From contig CAKSZH010000014.1 in NCBI GenBank assembly GCA_934525675.1, positions 1 through 63,934 on the forward strand: 63,934 nt of DNA. The letters are read 5' to 3'. Origin of the DNA: an uncultured Eubacteriales bacterium (GTDB lineage Bacteria > Bacillota > Clostridia > Oscillospirales > CAG-272). This document shows positions 52,275 through 61,353 of this stretch, in pieces (positions within the stretch are counted from its first letter, which is position 1; each line of letters starts with the position of its first letter). Below the pieces are notes generated by a model. That model was not told the origin of the DNA and searched no databases. It worked only from the letters and a program-made list of their open reading frames with translations. Both the position numbers and the translations under genes were made by a program.

Positions 52275-52558
52275 GATTTTTACCTTTCCTTTCACTTTAC
52301 GGAAAGCTCCTTTCTTGCGGGAACCGAACCGGCAGAAGCGGTTCGGAAACGGAATCAAAAAGGGGGAAAACAAGAGCGGCTCACACCGGACATTCCGCTC
52401 GTTCGGATGAAAGCCGGAGTACCGGCAGCGAAAAGTGACAGGTTACCGGACTCACGCGCCCCATGGAGGACGAAGTCACAAACACCGAAAGCAGCATGCG
52501 GTAACCGCCGCCATTCTTTCGGAGCGGTACCGGAAAACTCGCGGACAACCGCTGGTCG

Positions 52559-53848
52559 TCAGTCTCTCCACCCCTTGGGGAACGTGTGAGACTTGTCCTC
52601 GTCGAGCATCCGCTGTGCGGCGGAAAGCACGCCGACCCTGCCGCTTTCATAGGTCAGTCCGCCCTGGAAATACGCGGTATAGGGAGCGCGGAGCGGTCCG
52701 TCGGCGGAAAGCTCGATGGAGGAGCCCTGCGTGAACGCGCCTGCCGCCATGATGACCTCGTCGGAATACCCCGGCATTGCCCACGGTTCGGGCGTGACGA
52801 ACGCATCCACGGGGGAACCCGCCTGAATGCCGCGGCAGAAGGCGCACAATCCGTCGGGGCTGTTCGTGATGACCGTCTGGATGATGTCGGAACGGACCTC
52901 GTCCCAGTGCGGCTCGACGGGATAACCGAGCGCGTCAAAAATGTACGCCGCAAGATGTGCGGTTCTGAGCGCCTGCGCCGTGGTGTGGGGCGCGTAGAAA
53001 AGTCCCTTGTAAAGGCTCTTGGTCTGCCCCAGCGTCGCGCCGACCTCACAGCCGACGCCGACCGAGGTCAGGCGGTAAGAGGCAAGCTCCACCGCGCGCG
53101 CGGTACCGGCAATATAGCCGCCGGTCTCCGCCATGCCGCCGCCCGGATTCTTGATGAGCGAGCCGATGACCATGTCCGCGCCGAGCGCCGTCGGCTCTGT
53201 GGTCTCAACGAATTCGCCGTAGCAGTTGTCCACCACGACAAAGGTTTCGGGGGAAATTTCATGCACGAAATGCGCCAGCTCTCCGATCTCGGCGACCGTC
53301 AGCGTTCTGCGGTTGAGATACCCCTTGGAGCGCTGGACGAATACCATTTTCACCTTGCCGATGTTCTCCCGGAGTACCTCGCCGATCGCGTGAAAATCCA
53401 GCTTTCCCTCGGCGGTCAGTTCTGCCTGCCGGTAGCTGACGCCGAAATCACGGAGCGAGCCGTCCCCCGCCTTGCCGGAAAGCCCGATGACCTCCTCAAG
53501 GGTATCGTAGGGTTTCCCCGCGACAGAGAACATGATGTCTCCGGGACGCAGAAGCCCGAACAGCCCGATGGAGAGGGCGTGGGTCCCGCTGACGATGGTG
53601 TGACGGACAAACGCCGCGTCGGCTCCCATGACACGCGCCCAGATGCGGTCAAGGGTGTCTCTCCCCTTGTCGTCGTAGCCGTAACCGCTCGTGGGGTTGA
53701 ACATGGTGTCGGAAACCCGCTCCTCGCGGAAAATATCGAGGATGCGGTTGGTATTTTCAAAGGAGATCGCGTCGATCCGCCGGAAATGCGGAGCAAGTTC
53801 CGCTTCCGCTTCGGCGGCAAGACGCGTCAGTTGTTCGGAAAATTTCAT
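52559..53848 (-). CDS. Methionine gamma-lyase-like PLP protein (COG4100 family)
   Basis: This 429-residue cystathionine beta/gamma-lyase-fold protein belongs to the group often labelled aluminium-resistance protein. The N-terminal FNPTSGYGYDDKGRDTLD, the PLP-binding Lys233 in SLIKNPGGG and the preceding VVVDNCYGEF are characteristic. The true substrate is unproven. It is the last gene of the run that starts with the M42 peptidases, 104 bp after the first of them. Length matches the family. Confidence 0.88.
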   Translation of the reverse strand: MKFSEQLTRLAAEAEAELAPHFRRIDAISFENTNRILDIFREERVSDTMFNPTSGYGYDDKGRDTLDRIWARVMGADAAFVRHTIVSGTHALSIGLFGLLRPGDIMFSVAGKPYDTLEEVIGLSGKAGDGSLRDFGVSYRQAELTAEGKLDFHAIGEVLRENIGKVKMVFVQRSKGYLNRRTLTVAEIGELAHFVHEISPETFVVVDNCYGEFVETTEPTALGADMVIGSLIKNPGGGMAETGGYIAGTARAVELASYRLTSVGVGCEVGATLGQTKSLYKGLFYAPHTTAQALRTAHLAAYIFDALGYPVEPHWDEVRSDIIQTVITNSPDGLCAFCRGIQAGSPVDAFVTPEPWAMPGYSDEVIMAAGAFTQGSSIELSADGPLRAPYTAYFQGGLTYESGRVGVLSAAQRMLDEDKSHTFPKGWRD

Positions 53849-53952
53849 GGGTTACCTCTTTTGCTGCAAACCGGGCAGGAACAATCCCGTCTCCCGGCAG
53901 TTGTTTCTTTTTTCGGGACGTACCGCGACGGACGCGGGTACCTCTTACCGGC

Positions 53953-54954
53953 TTACTTTCCGGAAAGGAACGCGACCGCAAGGCGGGCGCAGGCTTCCAT
54001 ATCGGAAAGATCGCAGGTCTCGACCCCGCTGTGCAGGTATCTTGCGGGAACCGACAGCGCCGCAACGCGGCAGCCGAAGCCCGCGGACTGAATGGCGGAG
54101 GAGTCGGTCGCGCCCTCGCCGACGACCTCATACTGCACGGGGATACCGTTCTTTTTTGCCGTATCCCGAAGCGCGTCGGAAAGCTCCGCGTCGGTGATGA
54201 CCGAGCCGTCCTTCAGCTTGATCGCGGCACCGTCGCCGAGCTTGCAAGCCATGGGCTTCGCGCCCGGTACGTCGCCGGTACAGGTCATATCAAAGGTGAT
54301 GGCAAGATCGGGGGAGATTCCCGCCGCGGCGGTTCTTGCCCCGCGGCAGCCGACCTCCTCCTGCACCGAGAACACATAATAAAGATCGTCCCTGCAGCCG
54401 GTCTTTGCAATCTCTTCGGCAACCTTCAGAAGCACCGCACAGCCCGCGCGGTCATCGAGCGGTCTGCCCGCCACGCGCTTGTGCATCAGGCGGGTCACGC
54501 CGGACTCCGCCGTGAAGAAATCGCCGACCGTGACGCGGCGCTCCGCGTCTTTTCTGTCGATCGCACCGATGTCAATGTAAAACTGATCGAACGAAAAGTT
54601 CTTGTCCGCGTTTGCCGCTCTGACAAGAAGTCCCTTCACACCCGTTTCGGAGACGACCCGCTCCATCGCCGACGCCGTGAAATCGACCGCGCCGACGGGG
54701 GTAATGCGGAGAAGTCCGCTTGCCTCAATGTAGGTCACAAAGAACCCGATTTCGTCCATGTGCGCCGAGAGCAGGATTTTCTTTTTTTCGCCCTGATCCC
54801 CGCTTCCGCGGCGGACGGCGATGAGATTGCCCAGCGTGTCGCGCTTCACCTCGTCGGCATAGGGCGCAATCAGGGTTTCCAGTAGATCGGCAAGCTTCCC
54901 TTCCCGACCGGATACGGCGGCAGTCGCCGTCAGTTTTTTCAAGAGTTCGTACAT
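53953..54954 (-). CDS. M42 family aminopeptidase, copy 1
   Basis: This 333-residue dinuclear-metal (zinc or cobalt) aminopeptidase has metal and catalytic residues in SAHMDEIGF, LDDRAGCAV, VQEEVGCRGA, FDMTCTGD and ARYLHSGVE. It resembles glutamyl aminopeptidases and cellulase M. It overlaps the next peptidase gene by 16 bp. Three different M42 proteins are encoded in one operon, suggesting a multi-specificity peptide-trimming set. Confidence 0.9.
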   Translation of the reverse strand: MYELLKKLTATAAVSGREGKLADLLETLIAPYADEVKRDTLGNLIAVRRGSGDQGEKKKILLSAHMDEIGFFVTYIEASGLLRITPVGAVDFTASAMERVVSETGVKGLLVRAANADKNFSFDQFYIDIGAIDRKDAERRVTVGDFFTAESGVTRLMHKRVAGRPLDDRAGCAVLLKVAEEIAKTGCRDDLYYVFSVQEEVGCRGARTAAAGISPDLAITFDMTCTGDVPGAKPMACKLGDGAAIKLKDGSVITDAELSDALRDTAKKNGIPVQYEVVGEGATDSSAIQSAGFGCRVAALSVPARYLHSGVETCDLSDMEACARLAVAFLSGK

Positions 54955-56036
54955 CTGATAAGCCCTCCTTCGGAAGCTACGTCCGTAATAATCGCATAAA
55001 CAAGGTCTCTGATCGCCTCGCAGTCGGCGACGGATTCCACAAGCGCGGGTCCGTGCAGGTAGCGCGTCGCACAGGAAATGTTGAGCACGCGCACGCCGGT
55101 TCCGGTTTTATGAATGACGCCCGCATCGTTTCCGCCCGACACAAAGTGCTTGGTCTGGGCGGCGATTCCGTGCTTTTCTGCGGTGCGGAATGCAAAATCC
55201 AGCACCTCGCGCGGATAGATGGTCCCTCTGTCCATAAAGCCCATCACGCCGCCGTTTCCGACGAAGGCGACCTTCTTTGCGTCGGGGGTGCCCGGCAGGT
55301 CAGCGATCGCCGTGGTTTCCAAGATCACGGCAAAATCGGGAGAAATGCGGTTGGCGGTGGTCTTTGCGAGAGAGCAACCGATTTCCTCGCCGTCGGTAAA
55401 CGCGAAATACAGGTCATACGGAACGGTGAGCTTTTCTTGTTTCATGCGCCGGATTGCCTCAATCATGACGGCACAGCCGAGACGGTCATCAAGCGCCTTG
55501 CACTTGATATATTTCCCGTCCTCGCCGAAACGGACAAACTCCGAATCGAATGCGGCGTAGTCGCCGACCGACACGTATTTCTCCGCGTCCGCCTTGTCCG
55601 CGGCGCCGATGTTGATGTAAAGATCCTCGGCTTCAAACACTTTCTTGCGCTCGTCCCCCGACATATGGTGGATCGCCTTGGCGGAAATCACGCCGGGAAT
55701 CCTGTGCTCTCCCACCAGCACGCTTCTGCCGCACAGCACCTTTGCATCAATGCCGCCGACGGGACGGAAATACAGATACCCGCCGTCGTCGATACCGACG
55801 ATGAGGAAGCCGACCTCGTCCGCATGAGCGGAAAACAGCACCTTTTTCGGGTTTGCGGGGTCATACCCGTCGCCGCCTCCGGGAATCTTCACCGTCAGCA
55901 CGTTCATGCGGTCGGTTTCGGTGGGGACAATCCCCTCCAGTTCCTCTCTCACAATTGCAAGCACCTCGTCGGTGTATCCCGTGGGTCCGAACGCAAGGGA
56001 GAGCCGGCGGATCAGTTCCAGTCCTTCGGTTTTCAT
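54939..56036 (-). CDS. M42 family aminopeptidase, copy 2
   Basis: This 365-residue protein has the full M42 residue set: SAHADEVGF, LDDRLGCAV, FTDGEEIGCS, LETTAIAD and TRYLHGPALVES. It differs from copy 1 in the specificity segments. It overlaps both neighbours (16 bp and 4 bp), which indicates translational coupling. Probably cytoplasmic; no signal peptide. Confidence 0.9.
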   Translation of the reverse strand: MKTEGLELIRRLSLAFGPTGYTDEVLAIVREELEGIVPTETDRMNVLTVKIPGGGDGYDPANPKKVLFSAHADEVGFLIVGIDDGGYLYFRPVGGIDAKVLCGRSVLVGEHRIPGVISAKAIHHMSGDERKKVFEAEDLYINIGAADKADAEKYVSVGDYAAFDSEFVRFGEDGKYIKCKALDDRLGCAVMIEAIRRMKQEKLTVPYDLYFAFTDGEEIGCSLAKTTANRISPDFAVILETTAIADLPGTPDAKKVAFVGNGGVMGFMDRGTIYPREVLDFAFRTAEKHGIAAQTKHFVSGGNDAGVIHKTGTGVRVLNISCATRYLHGPALVESVADCEAIRDLVYAIITDVASEGGLIRCTNS

Positions 56037-57082
56037 CTGCCGAACACCTCCCCCAGCTTCTCCGACGAGACAAACGTGCGGATGAATTTCACAAGCGTTT
56101 CTGCGTCGTCCATCGAAATGATCTCGTTCTGCGTATGCATATTCTGAAGCGGCAGACCGATCACTGCGGTGGGAATTCCCGCCGACGTCAGGCGGATGCC
56201 CTCGCCGTTGGTCCCTGTGGAAAGGGATGCGGCAAGCGGCTGATACGGAATGCTTTTCTCCCCGCAGAGCGCCATGAGCGCTTTGGTATACGCGCGGTTC
56301 ATGGACACCGACGCGGCAATCGAAATTCCCTTGCCCACGTCGATGGTCTCATATTTCGGGGTATCGGGTGCCGTTCCGAGGTCAACGTCCACCGCGATGG
56401 CATAATCGGGATCGATGCCAAAGGCACCGGTCCCGGCGCCGAAGGATTCCCTTGACGATTCCTCCCTCTGGGAAAACAGCAGGTACACGTCGCCTGCAAG
56501 CTGCTCCGCAGGAATATCGGAGAGCGCATACGCGGCGCACGCGCCGCACGCCTTGTCGTCAAAGCTTGTCCCCGCGATCCGCCCGTTCAGGAGCTTGTGA
56601 TACGACGGCTTGTATTTGACGGGCGTGCCGACCGGGAACAGCGCTTCCGCCTGCTCCTTCGGGTACCCCGTGTCGATGTACAGTTCATTTACGGTCTCCA
56701 GCTTTGCGCGCTCCTCTTTGGTGGAAAGGTGGGGCGGCTTGGCGGCAACCACTGCGTAGGCGGTCTTTTTCCCGAGGATCATGACCTCAGACGCCTGAAG
56801 CGTGCGTGCGTCCAGTCCGCCGAGTTTGGTCACGCGGAGAAATCCGCCGTCGCACACCTCGGTCACCATCATACCGATCTCGTCAAGATGCGTGTCGATG
56901 AGGATGCTCCGGGCATTTGGCTTTCCGGAGCGTTTCACGAAAACGCAGTTCCCCGCCGCGTCGGTATACTGCTTGTCAAAGCAGGGACCGATCAGAGCGG
57001 TCAGCCCCGGCAGTGCGTCCCGCTCTCTTCCCGATACCGACGGGAGCGCCGAGAGCGACGTAATCAGTTCTTCCAGTTGCAT
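56033..57082 (-). CDS. M42 family aminopeptidase, copy 3 (divergent)
   Basis: At 349 residues this is the most divergent of the three. The metal residues remain (DTHLDEIGM, FDDKACGAC, SQREESSRES, VDVDLGTA and the late His in LQNMHTQNEI), but the Glu loop lacks the usual QEEVG form. The start at 57082 follows AAAGGAAACAG; a longer frame upstream has no similarity. It is the first gene of the three-peptidase run, about 105 bp after murD. Confidence 0.86.
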   Translation of the reverse strand: MQLEELITSLSALPSVSGRERDALPGLTALIGPCFDKQYTDAAGNCVFVKRSGKPNARSILIDTHLDEIGMMVTEVCDGGFLRVTKLGGLDARTLQASEVMILGKKTAYAVVAAKPPHLSTKEERAKLETVNELYIDTGYPKEQAEALFPVGTPVKYKPSYHKLLNGRIAGTSFDDKACGACAAYALSDIPAEQLAGDVYLLFSQREESSRESFGAGTGAFGIDPDYAIAVDVDLGTAPDTPKYETIDVGKGISIAASVSMNRAYTKALMALCGEKSIPYQPLAASLSTGTNGEGIRLTSAGIPTAVIGLPLQNMHTQNEIISMDDAETLVKFIRTFVSSEKLGEVFGR

Positions 57083-57187
57083 TTCTGTTTCCTTTCTTGG
57101 GTCGGGCGGATTCCCGTCTGTGGCTCCGCGTCCATACAAAGAGCGGAGCGGTAAAAATCGTATTTTGCAGTTTCCGGGCAACGGGCA

Positions 57188-58636
57188 TCAGTCGTCCGGG
57201 AACCCGTTTACCAGATCGCGGAAGCGGTTGCCGCGCTCCTCGAAATTGCGGAACGCGTCAAAACTGGTGCAGGCGGGCGACAGAAGCACCGTGTCCCCCT
57301 CTTTTGCAAGGCGCTTTGCCGTGCGCACCGCGTCGTCAAAGAGCGGCTCCGTCACGACCGGCAGCTTCTCCGGGTCAAACCCCGGCGCCCGCGTGAGCGC
57401 GTCGAAAATCTGCCCTCTCGCCTCCCCCGTCAGAACAACCGCCTTTGCCCTTGCGACAAGCGCGGCGGCAAGCGGGTCAAACGGAACGTGCTTATCTCTG
57501 CCCCCGCAGATGACAATGGGGCGCTCCGGGAGCGCCGACAGCGCGGCGCAGGTGCGCGAGGGGCTGGAATCAATGGAGCTGTTGTAATATTTCACGCCGC
57601 CGACCGTGCGGATATATTCCAGCCGGTGCGCGACACCGGGAAAGGTCTCTGCGACCTCTCTCACGATCTCCGGGGAAACGTACCCCCGCGTGAGGGCAAT
57701 CGCCGTCATATAATTCTCCAGATTGTGCTTTCCGGGAAGCCGGATTGACGAAGCATCCAGAATATAGCTCTCGGTCGCCCCGTCCGAGCAGTATACTTTG
57801 CCGTCACGGACATAGACGGCGGCACAGCCGCGTCTCCCCGCGGGAATCAGCCCGGAAAACGCCGCAAAAGACGGTCGGACAGAGGAAAAAAAGGTCACGG
57901 GGAGCGCCGTTTCCGCGGCAATGCGGCAATCCCAGTCGTTCTCCGCATTGAGAACGACCCGTTTTGCGCCGCGGTGGGAAAAGATGTTGCATTTCGCCCG
58001 CGCGTATTCCTCCATATCCCGGTGCCAGTTGAGGTGATTGGGGGAAAGATTCGTAATCGCCGACCGCGCGGGGGAATGGCGCATGGTCATAAGCTGAAAG
58101 CTGGAGAGCTCGACCACGGCGAAGTCCTCTTTCGTCATTTGCTCCGCAAGCGGGAGAAGTGACTGACCGATGTTGCCGCCGACGTAAGTCTTTCCGTATC
58201 CACGCCGCTCGCACGCCTTTTCCAGCATGAGTGCTGTCACGGTCGTCGTCGTGGTCTTGCCGTCGCTTCCCGTCACGCCGATGACGGTCGCGGGCGTCAG
58301 CTCCATGAACCATTCCATCTCGGAGGTCAGGCACGCGCCGCGCGCAAGCGCGGCGGGGATCCCGCCCACGTCGGGGCGGATACCGGGGGAACGGAAGATC
58401 ACGTCCTCATCCAGGTGATCGAGGTACCCTTCGCCCGTGACAAAGCGGACACCTGCCCGCTCCAGCTCCGCCGCCCCGGCGCCGAGCTCCGCGACGCTCT
58501 TTTGGTCATGCACGGTCACGCGGGCACCCATGCCCACGAGCTTTTTGACAAGCGGGAAATTGGAGATACCGAGTCCCAGTACCGCCACAGTCCCCGCCCT
58601 TATGCGTGCCCCGATTTCATCCGTTGCCAATCTCAT
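57188..58636 (-). CDS. murD: UDP-N-acetylmuramoyl-L-alanine--D-glutamate ligase
   Basis: This 482-residue Mur ligase adds D-glutamate in cytoplasmic peptidoglycan synthesis. The N-terminal Rossmann domain (VLGLGISNFPLVKKL) binds UDP-sugar. The ATP loop is GVTGSDGKTTTT, followed by NLSPNHLNWH, and the C-terminal domain has HRLEY, ICGGRDK and LLSPACTSFD. The ATG at 58636 gives a normal N-terminus; the open frame extends far upstream but is antisense to the topoisomerase gene. Other dcw-cluster genes are not adjacent. Confidence 0.92.
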   Translation of the reverse strand: MRLATDEIGARIRAGTVAVLGLGISNFPLVKKLVGMGARVTVHDQKSVAELGAGAAELERAGVRFVTGEGYLDHLDEDVIFRSPGIRPDVGGIPAALARGACLTSEMEWFMELTPATVIGVTGSDGKTTTTTVTALMLEKACERRGYGKTYVGGNIGQSLLPLAEQMTKEDFAVVELSSFQLMTMRHSPARSAITNLSPNHLNWHRDMEEYARAKCNIFSHRGAKRVVLNAENDWDCRIAAETALPVTFFSSVRPSFAAFSGLIPAGRRGCAAVYVRDGKVYCSDGATESYILDASSIRLPGKHNLENYMTAIALTRGYVSPEIVREVAETFPGVAHRLEYIRTVGGVKYYNSSIDSSPSRTCAALSALPERPIVICGGRDKHVPFDPLAAALVARAKAVVLTGEARGQIFDALTRAPGFDPEKLPVVTEPLFDDAVRTAKRLAKEGDTVLLSPACTSFDAFRNFEERGNRFRDLVNGFPDD

Positions 58637-58683
58637 CGCCCCCGTTTCCGAAAAACGTTGTCTGACTGCATCAAGCTCTATAT

Positions 58684-58712
58684 CAGTATAATAAATTTCC
58701 CCGCAAGTTGCA
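58684..58712 (-). promoter_or_regulatory. Promoter of murD
   Basis: Minus strand: TTGCAA (58707-58712), 17 bp, TATACT (58684-58689). Confidence 0.7.
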
Positions 58713-58743
58713 AGAGAAATCCGATATTTTTTGTCCTTCTGCA

Positions 58744-58792
58744 AAAATGTTCTGCTTTTCCCCTTTTCAAGGAGAACATTTTCTGCTATAAT
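58744..58792 (+). promoter_or_regulatory. Promoter of the topoisomerase gene with flanking inverted repeat
   Basis: TTTTCA (58764-58769), 17 bp, TATAAT (58787-58792). Perfect 10-bp inverted arms AAAATGTTCT (58744-58753) and AGAACATTTT (58773-58782) bracket the -35 element. This suggests a repressor or looping site; the regulator is unknown. Confidence 0.6.
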
Positions 58793-58856
58793 TAAAGTTG
58801 ATACTTTGACAACGCACGCCGCGGGCGGCAATTCGGAAAAAGAAAGGCACGAGAAC

Positions 58857-60851
58857 ATGGCAGCAACCAAAAAACAGCAATACAATGACCAGAGCATCAA
58901 GGCGCTCAAGGGCGCGGACCGCGTCCGCAAGCGTCCCGCGGTCATTTTCGGCTCGGACGGTCTTGAGGGCTGTGAGCATTCTTTTTTTGAAATTCTGTCC
59001 AACGCCGTGGACGAAGCGCGCGAGGGACACGGCTCGGAGATCCGCGTGACGGCATTCCGCGACAGAAGCATTGAGGTGGACGACCACGGACGCGGCGTCC
59101 CGCTCGGTTGGAACGAAGCAGAGAAGCGCTGGAACTGGGACCTTATTTACTGCGAGCTTTACGCAGGCGGTAAATATGACAACAACGGCGGGGATTCCGC
59201 CTATGAATACTCGCTCGGGCTGAACGGTCTCGGCGCGTGCGCGACCCAGTATTCCTCCGAATACATGAACGTATATTCCTATGACGGCACGACCGAACGT
59301 TCCATCCGGTTCAGAAAAGGCGAGCCGGTCTCGGAGCTTGCGGAGCGGGAGCTCTCCAGAAGCGAAAAACGGACGGGCACCGTCATCCGCTGGAAGCCCG
59401 ACCTTGACGTGTTCACCGATATCAACATTCCGGCGGAGTTCTTTCGCGATACCCTGCACCGCCAGGCAGTCGTCAACGCGGGAATCGGCTTTATCCTCCG
59501 CGTTGAAGAGGAGGACGGCACCTTCACGGAAACCGTTTACCGCTACGAGCACGGCATTTCCGACTACATCCGGGAAACCGTCGGAGACGACAGCCAGACC
59601 GAGCCGGTGCTCTGGCATATGGAAGCGCAGGGACGCGACCGCCCCGACAAGCCCGAATACAAGCTCAAGGCGGAGATCTCCTTCTGTATGTCCAATACTG
59701 TGACCTTGCTGGAATATTACCACAACTCCAGTTTTCTTGAATACGGCGGCTCTCCGGACAAGGCGGTCAAGGTCGCGTTTACCTACGCGCTGGACAAATA
59801 CCTGAAAAACGCGGGAAAGTACAACAAGACCGAAGCAAAGATTACCTTCGGCGACATTTCCGATTGCCTCGTGCTGGTCATCAACAGCTTCTCCACCATG
59901 ACCTCCTACGAAAACCAGACCAAAAAGGCAATCAACAACGCCTTCATCTATGAAGCGCTCGCCGATTACCTCAAGAAAAATCTGGAGATCTACTTTACCG
60001 AGCACCCGACCGAGGCGGAAATCTTCGCCAACCAGGTGCTTGTCAACAAGCGCAGCCGGGAGACCGCGGAGAAATCCCGAATTGAAATCAAGAAAAAGCT
60101 GACCGGCACCATCGACATCGCCAACCGCGTCGAAAAATTCGTCAGCTGTCGCTCCAAGGATCCCGAAAAGCGTGAGCTTTACATCGTCGAGGGCGATTCC
60201 GCCTGCACGTCCTGCAAGCTCGGCAGATCCGCGGAATTCCAGGCGATCATGCCGGTGCGCGGCAAGACGCTCAACTGCCTCAAGGTTGACTACGCCCGGA
60301 TTTTCCAGAGTCAGATCATCACCGACCTGCTCCGGGTCATCGGCTGCGGCGTGGAAATCTCGGGAAAGGTCAAGGGCGACCTGCCGACCTTCGACCTCGC
60401 CTCCTTGCGTTGGTCGAAGATCATTCTCTGCACCGATGCCGACGAGGATGGCTTCCAGATCCGTACCCTTCTGCTTACGCTCTTCTACCGCCTGCTCCCC
60501 ACCCTGCTTGCCGAACACCGCGTCTTCATCGCGGAAACGCCGTTGTTTGAGATTACCACCAAAGACAAAACCTACTTTGCCTACGACGAATTCGAAAAAG
60601 CGGATATCCTCAAAAAGCTGGAGGGCAAGAAATACACCCTGCAACGCTCCAAGGGTCTTGGCGAAAACGAGCCGGACATGATGTGGGAGACCACCATGAA
60701 CCCCGCAACAAGGCGTCTTGTTTCGGTCGAGCCGACCGACGCGGAGGCGACTGCCGTCATGTTTGAGACCCTGCTCGGCAACGACCTGCCAGCCCGCAAG
60801 CAGTTCATCACGCTCCACGGAAGCGAATACATCAAAGAGGCGGACTTCTGA
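58857..60851 (+). CDS. Divergent type IIA topoisomerase B subunit (GyrB/ParE-like)
   Basis: The protein has 664 residues. The N-terminal GHKL ATPase has EILSNAVDE, DDHGRGVP and GLNGLGA; the transducer domain is about 235-405. The Toprim domain has EGDSACTSC (Glu445-Cys453), DADEDG (Asp527-Asp531) and RSKGLGENEPDMMWETTMNP. Canonical GyrB/ParE reads EGDSAGGSA; here Cys450 and Cys453 replace Gly and Ala. The ATG at 58857 lies 13 nt after AGAAAGG. No GyrA/ParC gene is adjacent; a DUF6054 gene follows by 1 bp. It is probably a second, lineage-specific topoisomerase subunit with its A partner elsewhere. Confidence 0.88.
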   Translation: MAATKKQQYNDQSIKALKGADRVRKRPAVIFGSDGLEGCEHSFFEILSNAVDEAREGHGSEIRVTAFRDRSIEVDDHGRGVPLGWNEAEKRWNWDLIYCELYAGGKYDNNGGDSAYEYSLGLNGLGACATQYSSEYMNVYSYDGTTERSIRFRKGEPVSELAERELSRSEKRTGTVIRWKPDLDVFTDINIPAEFFRDTLHRQAVVNAGIGFILRVEEEDGTFTETVYRYEHGISDYIRETVGDDSQTEPVLWHMEAQGRDRPDKPEYKLKAEISFCMSNTVTLLEYYHNSSFLEYGGSPDKAVKVAFTYALDKYLKNAGKYNKTEAKITFGDISDCLVLVINSFSTMTSYENQTKKAINNAFIYEALADYLKKNLEIYFTEHPTEAEIFANQVLVNKRSRETAEKSRIEIKKKLTGTIDIANRVEKFVSCRSKDPEKRELYIVEGDSACTSCKLGRSAEFQAIMPVRGKTLNCLKVDYARIFQSQIITDLLRVIGCGVEISGKVKGDLPTFDLASLRWSKIILCTDADEDGFQIRTLLLTLFYRLLPTLLAEHRVFIAETPLFEITTKDKTYFAYDEFEKADILKKLEGKKYTLQRSKGLGENEPDMMWETTMNPATRRLVSVEPTDAEATAVMFETLLGNDLPARKQFITLHGSEYIKEADF

Positions 60852-60852
60852 T

Positions 60853-61200
60853 ATGGCAAAACTCGAATGCGACCTTGAAGGCGACTTCGACGAAATCCTT
60901 GATGCAGTTGACAAAGGAGTTTCCCGCAGTATCTCTGCCGCAGAGGAGGCGACCAGTTATTTTCACGGGGACGACTGCCGTATCGTTGTACGTGTTTATG
61001 AACGGTACAGCTTTTTCGGAGGCAACCGCGTCAGCCTCACCTTTACACTGTGTAAGATCGGGAAACGGCTGACCTGTTCCGCCATTTCGGCGGGCGGCAG
61101 TCAGGCGGTGTTCTTCAAACTCAACACGTTCGGCGAGGAAACCTTTCTGTCCGTTGTGGAAAAAGCGCTCGAACCGTACCGGAAGCGGTCGGAATACTGA
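60853..61200 (+). CDS. DUF6054-like small protein
   Basis: This 115-residue alpha/beta protein starts 1 bp after the topoisomerase stop codon and is surely co-transcribed. It contains ISAAEEATSYFHGDDCRI and ends with FLSVVEKALEPYRKRS. It resembles the DUF6054 family, whose function is unknown. It has no signal peptide or membrane segment. The tight pairing hints at a link to the topoisomerase or its regulation, but this is inference. Confidence 0.75.
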   Translation: MAKLECDLEGDFDEILDAVDKGVSRSISAAEEATSYFHGDDCRIVVRVYERYSFFGGNRVSLTFTLCKIGKRLTCSAISAGGSQAVFFKLNTFGEETFLSVVEKALEPYRKRSEY

Positions 61201-61206
61201 TTCAAC

Positions 61207-61238
61207 AAAAGACCTCTCACATCTGTGAGAGGCCTTTT
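61207..61238 (+). terminator. Terminator of the topoisomerase operon
   Basis: Stem CCTCTCACA / TGTGAGAGG flanked by AAAAG and CTTTT, directly after the DUF6054 gene. Confidence 0.88.
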
Positions 61239-61353
61239 ATATCAAAGAAACTCCGATTCTGCCGGGGAAGGCAATCCCCCAAAAAGCAACCGCTCGGCAA
61301 AGCGCGCCTCCCGAAACGCCCTGACAAAAAGCTCTCCGCCGGTTGCCGGATCC

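Noticed and set aside
58744..58782. LexA box at the topoisomerase promoter
   Set aside because: The half-sites are GTTCT then AGAAC with 19-bp spacing between arms, the opposite order and a much wider gap than a GAAC-N4-GTTC LexA site.
58767..60914. A 715-codon minus-strand frame across the topoisomerase gene
   Set aside because: The plus strand has an unmistakable GyrB/ParE protein; the antisense frame has no recognisable feature.
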